From assembly GCF_017875235.1 (NCBI RefSeq), contig NZ_JAGGMI010000013.1, positions 1-64,000 on the forward strand: a stretch of DNA of 64,000 nucleotides, given 5' to 3'. Position 1 is the first letter of the stretch. Every line of letters begins with the position of its first letter. The position numbers and the translations under genes are program-made. Below, in pieces: positions 33,292 to 40,168 of the stretch. Below the pieces are notes generated by a model. It worked only from the letters and a program-made list of their open reading frames with translations, searched no databases and was not told the origin of the DNA. This stretch comes from Asticcacaulis solisilvae. Its GTDB lineage: Bacteria > Pseudomonadota > Alphaproteobacteria > Caulobacterales > Caulobacteraceae.

Positions 33292-34881
33292 CTAGAAGAA
33301 GGCGATGACGACGGCGCCCGTGACGATCAGCAGGCCTATCGAGAGGACGCGGTAGTTCTGATACCATTTTACCGTCTTCAGGTGGGCCGTTTCGGCGTCC
33401 CATACATCTTTCGAGAACATCAGAGGCATGATGCGGTCGGGATCGGGCGCCGGGCCGTAGCGGTTGCCGACGAACAGCGCGGCAAGGCTGACGGCGAAGA
33501 TGACGATCGCCGCCAGCAGGAAGTGCAGGTTGATGATCTTGAATGCGATGTCATCGGCGAAAAGGATGACGCTGGCGGCGGTGCCGAAGGCCAGGGCCGC
33601 GGCAGCCCCGGTGGAATTGGCGCGCTTCAGGAACAGCCCGCAGATAAAGACCGCGGCGATCGGCGGCACGAAATAACACAGTATGGCCTGCAGGTACTGC
33701 CACAACGTGTCCTTGAAATGGATGATCTGCGGCGCCCACAGGATCGAAAAGGCCATGACCGCCACCGTCGTCACCTGGCCAGTCCGCACCAGGCCGATCT
33801 CGCTCATGTCAGGTTTCAGCCGGCGGATGAAGTCCATGGTCACCAGCGTCGACGTCGCATTGTAGATGCCCGACAGCCCCGACAGGACCGACACCAGGCA
33901 GGCGGCGACGATCAGTCCGATCAGTCCGTGCGGCAAAATATCGAAGACGATGTGCGAGAAGACCTGGTCCGGCTTGTCGAGGTTGGGGAAGAGGGCAATG
34001 GTCGCCGCACCGGGCAGGACGACGAGGAACAGGGTGGTCAGTTTCAGCGCGCCGCCCATCAGGCTGCCCCACCGGCCGTCGTCGAGCGTACGGGCGGCGA
34101 GCACGCGCTGGACCATGGTCTGGTTGGTGCACCAGAAGTAGAAGCCGATCAGGGGCACGCCGGTCAAAAGCCCTGTCCACGGCATGGACGGATCGTCGGC
34201 CGGCTTGATCAGCTTCAGATTCTCAGGCGCGACATTGCTGAGCGCCGTCTGCCACCCGCCGGCGGCATTGAAGGTGAACCACGCGATCGCCGCGCAGGTC
34301 ATGACGAGGACAAGCCCCTGCACCGACTCGACCATCAGGACTGCGCGCAGGCCTCCCGCGACGAGAAAGCCGCCGGCCAGCAGGGCCAGAAGTACGCACA
34401 CCTGCCATAGCGCCCAGCCGGGAAACAGGAGCTGAAACAGGACGGCGCCGGCGAACAGGCCGCCGGCGGCATCGAGGAAGATGCCGAGCACGATCGATAA
34501 CGCCGACACGTAGGTGCGGACGAAACGGCCGTAGCGCAGTTCCAGGAACTCCGGCACGGTGAAGACCTGGCTGCGGATATAGGTCGGCAGGACGAAGGCG
34601 CAGAAGACGGTCAGGACAACGGCCGCGCTCCATTCGTAGTTGAAGACGGAGATGCCGTGGGCATAAGCGCTGCCGGTCAGCCCGACCAGCGAGGTTACCG
34701 ATATGGTCGAGGCATAAAGCGAGAAGCCGATCTTGGGCCAGGTCGCCGAATTGCCGCCCAGGAAGTGGTCGCGCGCCTTCAGCGTCCGGCGCTTGTCGAA
34801 CCAGCCATAGGCGAGCAGCCCGGCAAAATAGGTGAGTATGATCCCGATATCGAGCAGGCTTAAGGCGGATGCCTGAAACAT
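33292..34881 (-). CDS. Sodium/sugar symporter (SSS family)
   Basis: The 529-residue transporter has about 14 membrane helices and brings glucose or a related sugar across the inner membrane with sodium. Family signatures include G-G-N-S-A-T-W-P-K-I-G-F-S-L-Y-A-S, then G-G-L-R-A-V-L-M-V-E-S-V-Q-G, and G-L-S-G-I-Y-N-A-T-S-T-L-V-T-M-D with the sodium-site Ser/Thr residues. I start it at M-F-Q-A-S-A; the longer frame has no ribosome site. It heads the GH16/halogenase arm. The sodium/glucose SglT group is the nearest fit; specificity is inferred. Confidence 0.9.
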   Translation of the reverse strand: MFQASALSLLDIGIILTYFAGLLAYGWFDKRRTLKARDHFLGGNSATWPKIGFSLYASTISVTSLVGLTGSAYAHGISVFNYEWSAAVVLTVFCAFVLPTYIRSQVFTVPEFLELRYGRFVRTYVSALSIVLGIFLDAAGGLFAGAVLFQLLFPGWALWQVCVLLALLAGGFLVAGGLRAVLMVESVQGLVLVMTCAAIAWFTFNAAGGWQTALSNVAPENLKLIKPADDPSMPWTGLLTGVPLIGFYFWCTNQTMVQRVLAARTLDDGRWGSLMGGALKLTTLFLVVLPGAATIALFPNLDKPDQVFSHIVFDILPHGLIGLIVAACLVSVLSGLSGIYNATSTLVTMDFIRRLKPDMSEIGLVRTGQVTTVAVMAFSILWAPQIIHFKDTLWQYLQAILCYFVPPIAAVFICGLFLKRANSTGAAAALAFGTAASVILFADDIAFKIINLHFLLAAIVIFAVSLAALFVGNRYGPAPDPDRIMPLMFSKDVWDAETAHLKTVKWYQNYRVLSIGLLIVTGAVVIAFF

Positions 34882-34950
34882 GAGGCGGGACCCTGTGACT
34901 TTGTTATGATTCTTTACCCCTTTTGCTGGGGCATTTGCGGGCTGAGTACA

Positions 34951-34963
34951 CCACATAATGTGG
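34951..34963. promoter_or_regulatory. CCACAT-A-ATGTGG palindrome between symporter and Nudix genes
   Basis: Six-base arms around one base lie in the 182-base divergent promoter region, 70 bases before the symporter start and 101 before the Nudix start. A candidate operator for either gene. No further copy was seen. Confidence 0.45.
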
Positions 34964-35063
34964 AATTTGGAAGCATAAATCCTGAAGCTTTACGGTGTGT
35001 GAAACCCCGATAGTTGTGCCGTGGCCAAACCGGGGTATAGGTACCGCGATCAAGGGAGCCGAC

Positions 35064-35915
35064 ATGTCAGAAACTGTAATCCGTGGCCGTTTCGCGCCGC
35101 CGACATTCGACGCCGTCGCTGTCATTCGACGTGCGTTGTCATCAGGCAGCGTGCAGGTTGTCGTGACCGGCGCGGACCTGGCGAGATCGAGCCGCCTGCC
35201 TTGGACGGTGGCCGAACGAACGGACATGCTTCGCCTGGCCTTGGGCGAGGACGCGGGACGGGTGACAATTTCGGTGGCGGACGGTCGCAACGGCGAATCG
35301 ATCGCGCATGTTCCGGCTCTGGTCTCCGCCTTTCTTGACGGCGAGGATGTGCCGGCGCCGGCAGCTGTTGCCGGATGGCTTGATGGGTTCCGTCAAACGG
35401 AAGAGTTTGCAGGGATGGTCGAGGAGGCACGCTATGTCGAGGACTATAAGCGGGCCTGGGCGATGGCGCCCTATCCGGTAATTCTGGTGAGCGTCGATAC
35501 TGTAATCGTACATGCCGATCCGCGCGGTATGCCGCATGTGCTGCTGATCCGGCGGGGCGGCATCCCGGGTCGGGGAAACTTTGCCATTCCGGGAGGGTTC
35601 ATAGAGCCGGATGAATATCTTCTGAACTCAGCCCTGCGCGAACTGCGCGAAGAGACGGGCCTGGTGTTATCCGATGCCGAGGCCATGGCGCGGCTGAAGG
35701 GGAGGCACGTCTTCGACGATCCGGAACGTTCGTCGCGCGGGCGTGTCATTACGCATGGCTTCCATTTCGAATTTCCTGCGGGCCCCTTACCAGGCGTCGA
35801 AGGCCAGGATGATGCCGCCGAGGCGCGCTGGGTGCCGGTCGCGGACCTGGCGCAATATCATGGCCAATTCTTCGAGGACCACGGTGCGATCCTCAGGCAC
35901 TTCCTGGGCGATTAA
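35064..35915 (+). CDS. Nudix hydrolase with vestigial nucleotidyltransferase domain
   Basis: The 283-residue protein resembles the bifunctional NMN adenylyltransferase/Nudix proteins of NAD metabolism. The Nudix box is complete: G-G-F-I-E-P-D-E then R-E-L-R-E-E-T-G-L. The N-terminal part starts V-I-R-G-R-F-A-P-P-T-F-D-A, where active adenylyltransferases carry R-F-x-P-x-H-x-G-H. Both histidines are missing, so that domain is probably inactive. I start it at M-S-E-T-V-I-R. Likely an ADP-ribose or nucleotide pyrophosphatase. Its end overlaps the ParE-like toxin gene end by 4 bases, tail to tail. Confidence 0.85.
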   Translation: MSETVIRGRFAPPTFDAVAVIRRALSSGSVQVVVTGADLARSSRLPWTVAERTDMLRLALGEDAGRVTISVADGRNGESIAHVPALVSAFLDGEDVPAPAAVAGWLDGFRQTEEFAGMVEEARYVEDYKRAWAMAPYPVILVSVDTVIVHADPRGMPHVLLIRRGGIPGRGNFAIPGGFIEPDEYLLNSALRELREETGLVLSDAEAMARLKGRHVFDDPERSSRGRVITHGFHFEFPAGPLPGVEGQDDAAEARWVPVADLAQYHGQFFEDHGAILRHFLGD

Positions 35916-36187
35916 GTCCGGCGCGACGTATGGCGGAAGTGCAGGATCTGGATATTCTCGCCGATGATGCGGTAGGTGACGACGAAGGGCGTGCGATTGA
36001 TCGACAGGTCGCGTGTATTCTTCTTACGCCCCGGACGGCCGAGGTGAGGGTGAGTCAGCAATCGGGTTGTCTGCTTCTGAACCTCAGCCAACTGGCTAAG
36101 TGCCGCACGAATGCTTGAGCGCGCGGTATGTTCCAGCGCCGCGTCGCGGGCCTCGCGCGCGTCTTCGTTCCAATAGAGTGCGCTCAT
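35912..36187 (-). CDS. ParE/RelE-family toxin
   Basis: The 91-residue protein has the ParE pattern: helix D-A-R-E-A-R-D-A-A-L-E-H, then L-L-T-H-P-H-L-G-R-P-G-R, R-D-L-S-I and the beta pair F-V-V-T-Y-R-I-I-G-E-N-I-Q-I-L-H-F-R-H. Such toxins act on gyrase or on ribosome-bound mRNA; the sequence fits ParE better because of the final H-x-x-R. It overlaps the antitoxin stop by 4 bases (ATGA), the standard coupling. Confidence 0.87.
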   Translation of the reverse strand: MSALYWNEDAREARDAALEHTARSSIRAALSQLAEVQKQTTRLLTHPHLGRPGRKKNTRDLSINRTPFVVTYRIIGENIQILHFRHTSRRT

Positions 36188-36489
36188 TCGGCGTCAGGAT
36201 TTTCCGCAAGGCGTTTCAGCAGGGACTGGCGTTGCCGCTCCATATCGGCGACGACCTCTTCATGCGGAATCCATTTCGTATTAGGATCGTCCGCAGCCTT
36301 GATGGCGCGGTCAAGGTCGGCGTCCAGCCATTCATCGTATGCGCGCTGTTCTTGCTGCTTCTTGACGAATTCGCGCATGAAGTCACGGACGATTTGGGAG
36401 GCGGGACGGTGGCTTTCGGCGGCCTCCTTCATGAAGGCGTCGCGCAGGTCCGCTTCGAGCTTGAGCGTAAAGACGGCTTCCTTGGACAT
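36184..36489 (-). CDS. Ribbon-helix-helix antitoxin of the ParE pair
   Basis: About 101 residues starting at M-S-K-E-A-V-F, with AGGAGG in front. The N-terminal beta strand and helices (F-T-L-K-L-E-A-D-L-R-D-A-F and R-P-A-S-Q-I-V-R-D-F-M) form a CopG/RHH DNA-binding fold. A charged C-terminal part (D-E-W-L-D-A-D-L-D-R-A-I) should bind the toxin. An intergenic repeat (copy B) begins 29 bases upstream, close to the promoter, so the pair may have arrived next to it or be controlled by it. Confidence 0.85.
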   Translation of the reverse strand: MSKEAVFTLKLEADLRDAFMKEAAESHRPASQIVRDFMREFVKKQQEQRAYDEWLDADLDRAIKAADDPNTKWIPHEEVVADMERQRQSLLKRLAENPDAE

Positions 36490-36517
36490 GGCGGGCCTCC
36501 TGAACCAGAGCAATATG

Positions 36518-36542
36518 CCAAAAAGTGTGCAGCGGTTTTTGG
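36518..36542 (-). repeat. Interspersed intergenic repeat, copy B
   Basis: In the inverted orientation to copy A; CCAAAAA and TTTTTGG arms around a GTGTGCAGCGG centre (CCGCTGCACAC on the minus strand). The flanks TTTAG and CATATTG also match copy A. It lies just upstream of the RHH antitoxin gene. Confidence 0.75.
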
Positions 36543-36601
36543 CTAAATATTGCGATAAAATTATGTACTGACGACGTATATACCACGTCAGTACCTAAAT
36601 T

Positions 36602-37420
36602 TCAATTCGCCGCCATGGATCCAAACTGGAAAGCGCTGAGGGCAATGCCCGTCGGGCCCAGGCTGTCTTCGTGATAGGTGACGGTGGCGCCATCACCATT
36701 GGCGGCGCCGGCGACGACCATGAGGGGAACCAAGTGATCTTCGCGCGGGTGACAGTCGTGCGCATTGGGCGCCGATGCCCAGTTCATAAGGCCCTTCGGA
36801 TCGGACAGGACGGTATCGCGCAGCCAGCGATCGAAGGCATGCGAGGCTGGGCCGCTGTTGTTGGCCGGGTCGCGGCCCATCAGGCGGGGAATGCTGTGAA
36901 AGCTCATGCCGCTGCCGATGATCAGCACGCCTTCATCGCGCAACGGAGCCAATGCGCGGCCGAGCGCCATGTGCTCGGCGGGATCAAGCGGCGCCTTCAT
37001 CGACAGCTGGATGGTCGGGATGCCGGCTTCGGGGAAGGCCATCAGCATGGGTATAAAGACGCCGTGGTCGAAGTCGCGGCTGTCGTCGGCCTTGACCGTG
37101 ATGCCGGCCCGGCCCGCCAGCTCCATGACCCGGGCGGCAAGATCCGGCGAACCCGGCGCCGGCCAGTTCAGCCGGTAGGTATGTTCGGGAAACCCGTAAT
37201 AGTCATAGAGGAGGCCAGGGGTGGGCTTCGTCTGGACGGTGAAATCCGCCTGTTCCCAATGGGCCGAGATGATGAGCAGGGCTTTCGGCGCGCCGGTATC
37301 TCCTGGCAGGCGCTTCAGATAGGCGCCCATTTCATCCCACATGTGCGGCGGGTTCCAATCCATGAAGAAGCACGGACCGCCACCATGCGGAATATAGACG
37401 GTAGGCATCCGCGAAGACAT
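36602..37420 (-). CDS. DODA-type extradiol ring-cleavage dioxygenase
   Basis: The 272-residue non-heme metal enzyme belongs to the YgiD/4,5-DOPA-extradiol dioxygenase group. Metal and active-site histidines are visible in V-Y-I-P-H-G-G-G-P, I-I-S-A-H-W-E, R-D-F-D-H-G-V-F-I-P and H-P-R-E-D-H-L-V-P-L. It probably cleaves a catechol-like compound; the natural substrate in such bacteria is unknown. I start it at M-S-S-R-M-P with AAGGA upstream. It follows yceI by 57 bases in the same direction, so the two probably share a promoter and a GTAAC-N7-GTTAC box. Confidence 0.88.
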   Translation of the reverse strand: MSSRMPTVYIPHGGGPCFFMDWNPPHMWDEMGAYLKRLPGDTGAPKALLIISAHWEQADFTVQTKPTPGLLYDYYGFPEHTYRLNWPAPGSPDLAARVMELAGRAGITVKADDSRDFDHGVFIPMLMAFPEAGIPTIQLSMKAPLDPAEHMALGRALAPLRDEGVLIIGSGMSFHSIPRLMGRDPANNSGPASHAFDRWLRDTVLSDPKGLMNWASAPNAHDCHPREDHLVPLMVVAGAANGDGATVTYHEDSLGPTGIALSAFQFGSMAAN

Positions 37421-37477
37421 GTCGGTATTCCTTAAAAGGTTCGGGGGCGGTGTATGCCGCCCCCTGATACGCAAATC

Positions 37478-38056
37478 TTACTTCGGCAGGTTCAGTTCCG
37501 ATGAGATTTCCAGGTCGATCTCGTCGCTGACCGCCGGGATGAAGCGTGAAATGCCAAAGTCGCTGCGCTTGATGGTGCCGCGGGCATTGAAGCCGGCCTT
37601 CTTCTTGTCGTCGGCGATCTTGTTGAGTGTGACATCAAGCGTGACTGGCTTGGTGACGCCGTGCAGGGTCAGGTCACCGGTGACCTTGGCGGTCTTGGCG
37701 CCGGTCACTTCGACCTTGGTGCTCTTGAAGGTGGCGGTCGGGAACTGCGCGGCGTCGAAGAAATCCGGGGTCTTCAGGTGACCGTCGAGCGCGGCGACGC
37801 CGGTATTGATGCCGTCGATGGCGAACGAGACCTCGACCTTGGAGGTCGCCGGAGCGGCTTCGTCGAGCACGACCGTGCCGACGGCATTCATGAACTTGCC
37901 GTTCATGCGCGACAGGCCGCCGCCATGGCCCCAGAAGAAGGTCACCGAAGTGTGGGTCGGTTCGATATTATAGGTCACCGGCGCGGCAAAGGCGGCTGTG
38001 CCGGCAAAGGCGAGGGCGACGGCGGAGGCGGCAAGTAGGGATTTGATGGCATTCAT
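37478..38056 (-). CDS. YceI-family periplasmic protein
   Basis: The 192-residue protein has a Sec signal (A-V-A-L-A-F-A-G-T-A-A-F-A) and a lipocalin-like YceI barrel binding polyisoprenoids. Hallmarks are Y-N-I-E-P-T-H-T-S-V-T-F, D-F-F-D-A-A-Q-F-P-T-A-T-F, and D-L-T-L-H-G-V-T-K-P-V. It ends with I-D-L-E-I-S-S-E-L-N. YceI proteins are often induced by osmotic, pH or quinone-type stress. It leads the two-gene unit with the dioxygenase. Confidence 0.92.
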   Translation of the reverse strand: MNAIKSLLAASAVALAFAGTAAFAAPVTYNIEPTHTSVTFFWGHGGGLSRMNGKFMNAVGTVVLDEAAPATSKVEVSFAIDGINTGVAALDGHLKTPDFFDAAQFPTATFKSTKVEVTGAKTAKVTGDLTLHGVTKPVTLDVTLNKIADDKKKAGFNARGTIKRSDFGISRFIPAVSDEIDLEISSELNLPK

Positions 38057-38106
38057 GGCGGGTCTCTCTCATCTGGGCATCGGCGCCGAGGACAGCGCCG
38101 TCATCC

Positions 38107-38123
38107 GTAACAATAATAGTTAC
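38107..38123. promoter_or_regulatory. GTAAC-N7-GTTAC box upstream of yceI
   Basis: Inverted arms GTAAC and GTTAC are separated by AATAATA, 51 bases before the yceI start. The same arms with the same seven-base spacing occur upstream of wrbA (39971-39987). HxlR-type redox regulators use boxes of this shape, so one such regulator may control both operons; this is inference, and no HxlR gene is in the window. Confidence 0.6.
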
Positions 38124-38346
38124 TGTTTGGCCTTTCAAGGGGGGCTTTGCGTACCCCCTGAAATTTTTCGCACGAGGATACGGCCTGAGAATTGAGTCGA
38201 TCCTGTGGCGCAACCGTCCACATCCTTCGGTGGAGCGCGAAATTCGATCGCAAGAAAATGCGTTACGCGCCTTATAACCGTAACAGTGTCTCCTATATAT
38301 CGGCGGCGATCCATCGCATCATCACCTGACCACAGAGAGGGTTTCC

Positions 38347-38886
38347 ATGTCCCAGGCATCCGCAGTTCTCGAACACGACACCGCACAGATCAACATGTAT
38401 GCGGCATCCGTACCCGTCGTGCTGAACGCGCTCAACAATCTCAAGAAGATCCTGGCCAAGGCCGAAGCCTGGGCGGCGGAAAAAGGCGTCAAGGAAGAGA
38501 CGGTCCTCAATGCGCGCCTGGCGCTTGACATGCTGCCCTTCGCAAAACAGATCCAGCTCGCCAGCGACAATGCCAAGGGCGTGGCGGCGCGTCTGGGCGG
38601 CGTCGAGGTCCCAAGCTATGCCGACACGGAGAGCACCTTTGCCGAGTTGCATGAGCGCCTGCAAAAGACGATCGACTTTGTGAAGTCGGTTGATGCCAAG
38701 GGCTTCGTGGGCTCGGAGACCCGCCAGATCGTGATGAAGTTCCCGAACAGGACTTTTGAATTTACCGGCCTGGCCTACCTGACCGGCTTCGCCATTCCGA
38801 ACTTCTTCTTCCATGTGACCACGGCCTACGCCATTCTGCGCCATTCGGGCGTGCCGCTGGGCAAGCCGGACTTCCTGGGCGGTTAA
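38347..38886 (+). CDS. DUF1993-family protein
   Basis: The 179-residue soluble helical protein matches the DUF1993 family: M-Y-A-A-S-V-P-V-V-L-N-A-L-N-N-L near the start, R-L-A-L-D-M-L-P-F-A-K-Q-I-Q, and the ending F-F-F-H-V-T-T-A-Y-A-I-L-R-H-S-G-V. The His-rich tail resembles DinB-like four-helix bundles that bind metal. GAGAGGG precedes the ATG. It is a single gene with its own strong terminator. Confidence 0.88.
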   Translation: MSQASAVLEHDTAQINMYAASVPVVLNALNNLKKILAKAEAWAAEKGVKEETVLNARLALDMLPFAKQIQLASDNAKGVAARLGGVEVPSYADTESTFAELHERLQKTIDFVKSVDAKGFVGSETRQIVMKFPNRTFEFTGLAYLTGFAIPNFFFHVTTAYAILRHSGVPLGKPDFLGG

Positions 38887-38904
38887 GCAGCGATTGTTGA
38901 AAAG

Positions 38905-38940
38905 AACCCTCCGGACACGAACGTCCGGAGGGTTTTGTTT
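38905..38940 (+). terminator. Rho-independent terminator after the DUF1993 gene
   Basis: AACCCTCCGGAC pairs with GTCCGGAGGGTT over 12 bases around ACGAAC, then TTGTTT follows. It separates this gene from the convergent osmC operon. Confidence 0.92.
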
Positions 38941-38949
38941 ATTCCAATG

Positions 38950-39336
38950 TCAGCCGCGTGACGTATTGATCGTCAGGCCGGTCTTCAGGGTCTTGGTCAC
39001 CGGCGTACGTTCACAGACATCGAGCAGGCGCGCGATCTGCGCCTCATCGAGATCGCCGGTCAGGGTCACGACCCGGTCGATGATCTCCTTGTCCTCGACG
39101 CGGTAGAAGTGCAGGGCGACATCGGCGGCCTTGAGGTCCCAGCCCTTGCGCTCGGCATACATGCGCAACGTAATAGCCGTGCAGGCGCTCAAACTTGCGA
39201 GCAGCAGGTCATAGGGCGCGGGCCCGACATTCTTGCCGCCATTGTCGGACGGCTCGTCGCTGGTCAGCTTGTGACCGCCCGCGACGATTTGGGTGGCGTA
39301 GTCGTCCGTGCCGATATGAGCCGTGGCGCGGGCCAT
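38950..39336 (-). CDS. OsmC-family peroxide-reducing protein
   Basis: The 128-residue OsmC/Ohr-like thiol peroxidase has the peroxidatic cysteine in L-S-A-C-T-A-I-T-L-R-M-Y-A and the downstream sequence K-G-W-D-L. The second conserved cysteine sits in L-L-D-V-C-E-R-T-P-V-T. The start ATG shares one base with the wrbA stop (TGATG), so it is translated after wrbA. It likely removes organic hydroperoxides. Confidence 0.92.
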   Translation of the reverse strand: MARATAHIGTDDYATQIVAGGHKLTSDEPSDNGGKNVGPAPYDLLLASLSACTAITLRMYAERKGWDLKAADVALHFYRVEDKEIIDRVVTLTGDLDEAQIARLLDVCERTPVTKTLKTGLTINTSRG

Positions 39337-39935
39337 CAACCGTGAACCTTGATGGCGACCTCGGCGACCTTGCGGCCCTGATAGCGGGCGCCGTCCAGTT
39401 CATTGGCGCTGGGTTGGCGCGAACCGTCGCCGCCGGTAATGGTGGTCGCGCCGTAGGGCGAGCCGCCGGTGACTTCGTCGAGCTTCATCTGGCCGGCAAA
39501 GCCGTAGTTCAAGCCAACGATCGTCATGCCGTAATGCAGCATGTTGGTGATGATCGACAGCAGCGTCGTTTCCTGGCCGCCGTGCTGGGTGGCCGTCGAC
39601 GAGAAGGCGCCGCCGATCTTGCCATGCAGTGCGCCACGTGCCCACAAGCCGCCGGTCTTGTCGAGGAAGGCGGTCATCTGCGACGCCATGCGGCCATAGC
39701 GCGTGCCGACGCCGATAATGATGGCGTCGTAATCGGCCAGTTCATCGACGGTGGCGATCGGGGCCTCCTGGTCCAGCTTGTAGTGTGACGCCTTGGCGAT
39801 GTCGTCCGGTACGGTTTCGGGTACGCGCTTGATGATGGCTTCGGCGCCGGCTTCGCGCACGCCGTCGGCAACGGCCTTAGCCATGGTCTCGATGTGGCCA
39901 TAGGCGGAATAGTAGAGAACGAGGACCTTGGTCAT
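39336..39935 (-). CDS. wrbA: NAD(P)H:quinone oxidoreductase, WrbA type
   Basis: The 199-residue flavodoxin-like enzyme reduces quinones by two electrons, avoiding semiquinone radicals. FMN-binding loops are visible: [11 protein letters not shown] near residue 10, G-V-G-T-R-Y-G-R-M near 76, and [12 protein letters not shown] near 110. Length and ending are typical. It is the first gene of the wrbA-osmC unit, with a GTAAC-N7-GTTAC box 36 bases upstream. Confidence 0.94.
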   Translation of the reverse strand: MTKVLVLYYSAYGHIETMAKAVADGVREAGAEAIIKRVPETVPDDIAKASHYKLDQEAPIATVDELADYDAIIIGVGTRYGRMASQMTAFLDKTGGLWARGALHGKIGGAFSSTATQHGGQETTLLSIITNMLHYGMTIVGLNYGFAGQMKLDEVTGGSPYGATTITGGDGSRQPSANELDGARYQGRKVAEVAIKVHG

Positions 39936-39970
39936 GGCTTGGTATCCTTTTGCTATAAGACGCGCGGGCC

Positions 39971-39987
39971 GTAACTAATTCAGTTAC
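39971..39987. promoter_or_regulatory. GTAAC-N7-GTTAC box upstream of wrbA
   Basis: GTAAC, seven bases (TAATTCA), GTTAC; the inner bases extend the palindrome to GTAACT and AGTTAC. It matches the box before yceI in arm sequence and spacing and lies where a repressor would cover the wrbA promoter. Confidence 0.65.
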
Positions 39988-40086
39988 ATATAAGATTGCA
40001 AGCTCGCTTTTCAGTGATCACAAGGATGTTAGGGGAGGCGGCTTGAAGCCCCTCACCCGATCGCCTTCGTTTCACTCGGCTCTCGT

Positions 40087-40110
40087 CCTCTCCCCTCAAG
40101 AGGGGAGAGG
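40087..40110. repeat. CCTCTCCCCTC palindrome, intergenic
   Basis: CCTCTCCCCTC and GAGGGGAGAGG pair over 11 bases around AA. Similar to the palindrome at 58330-58355 and to the ends of the element at 23581, this appears to be a common extragenic palindrome of the genome. Confidence 0.65.
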
Positions 40111-40112
40111 TG

Positions 40113-40145
40113 AAAAACAAAACGCCGCCCGTGGAACAGGCGGCG
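40113..40145 (-). terminator. Terminator of the halogenase/GH3 operon
   Basis: Read on the minus strand, CGCCGCC pairs with GGCGGCG around a nine-base loop, followed by TTTTGTTTTT. It lies 23 bases past the GH3 stop codon. Confidence 0.85.
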
Positions 40146-40168
40146 CTTTCATTTTGGGGACGCCTGAC

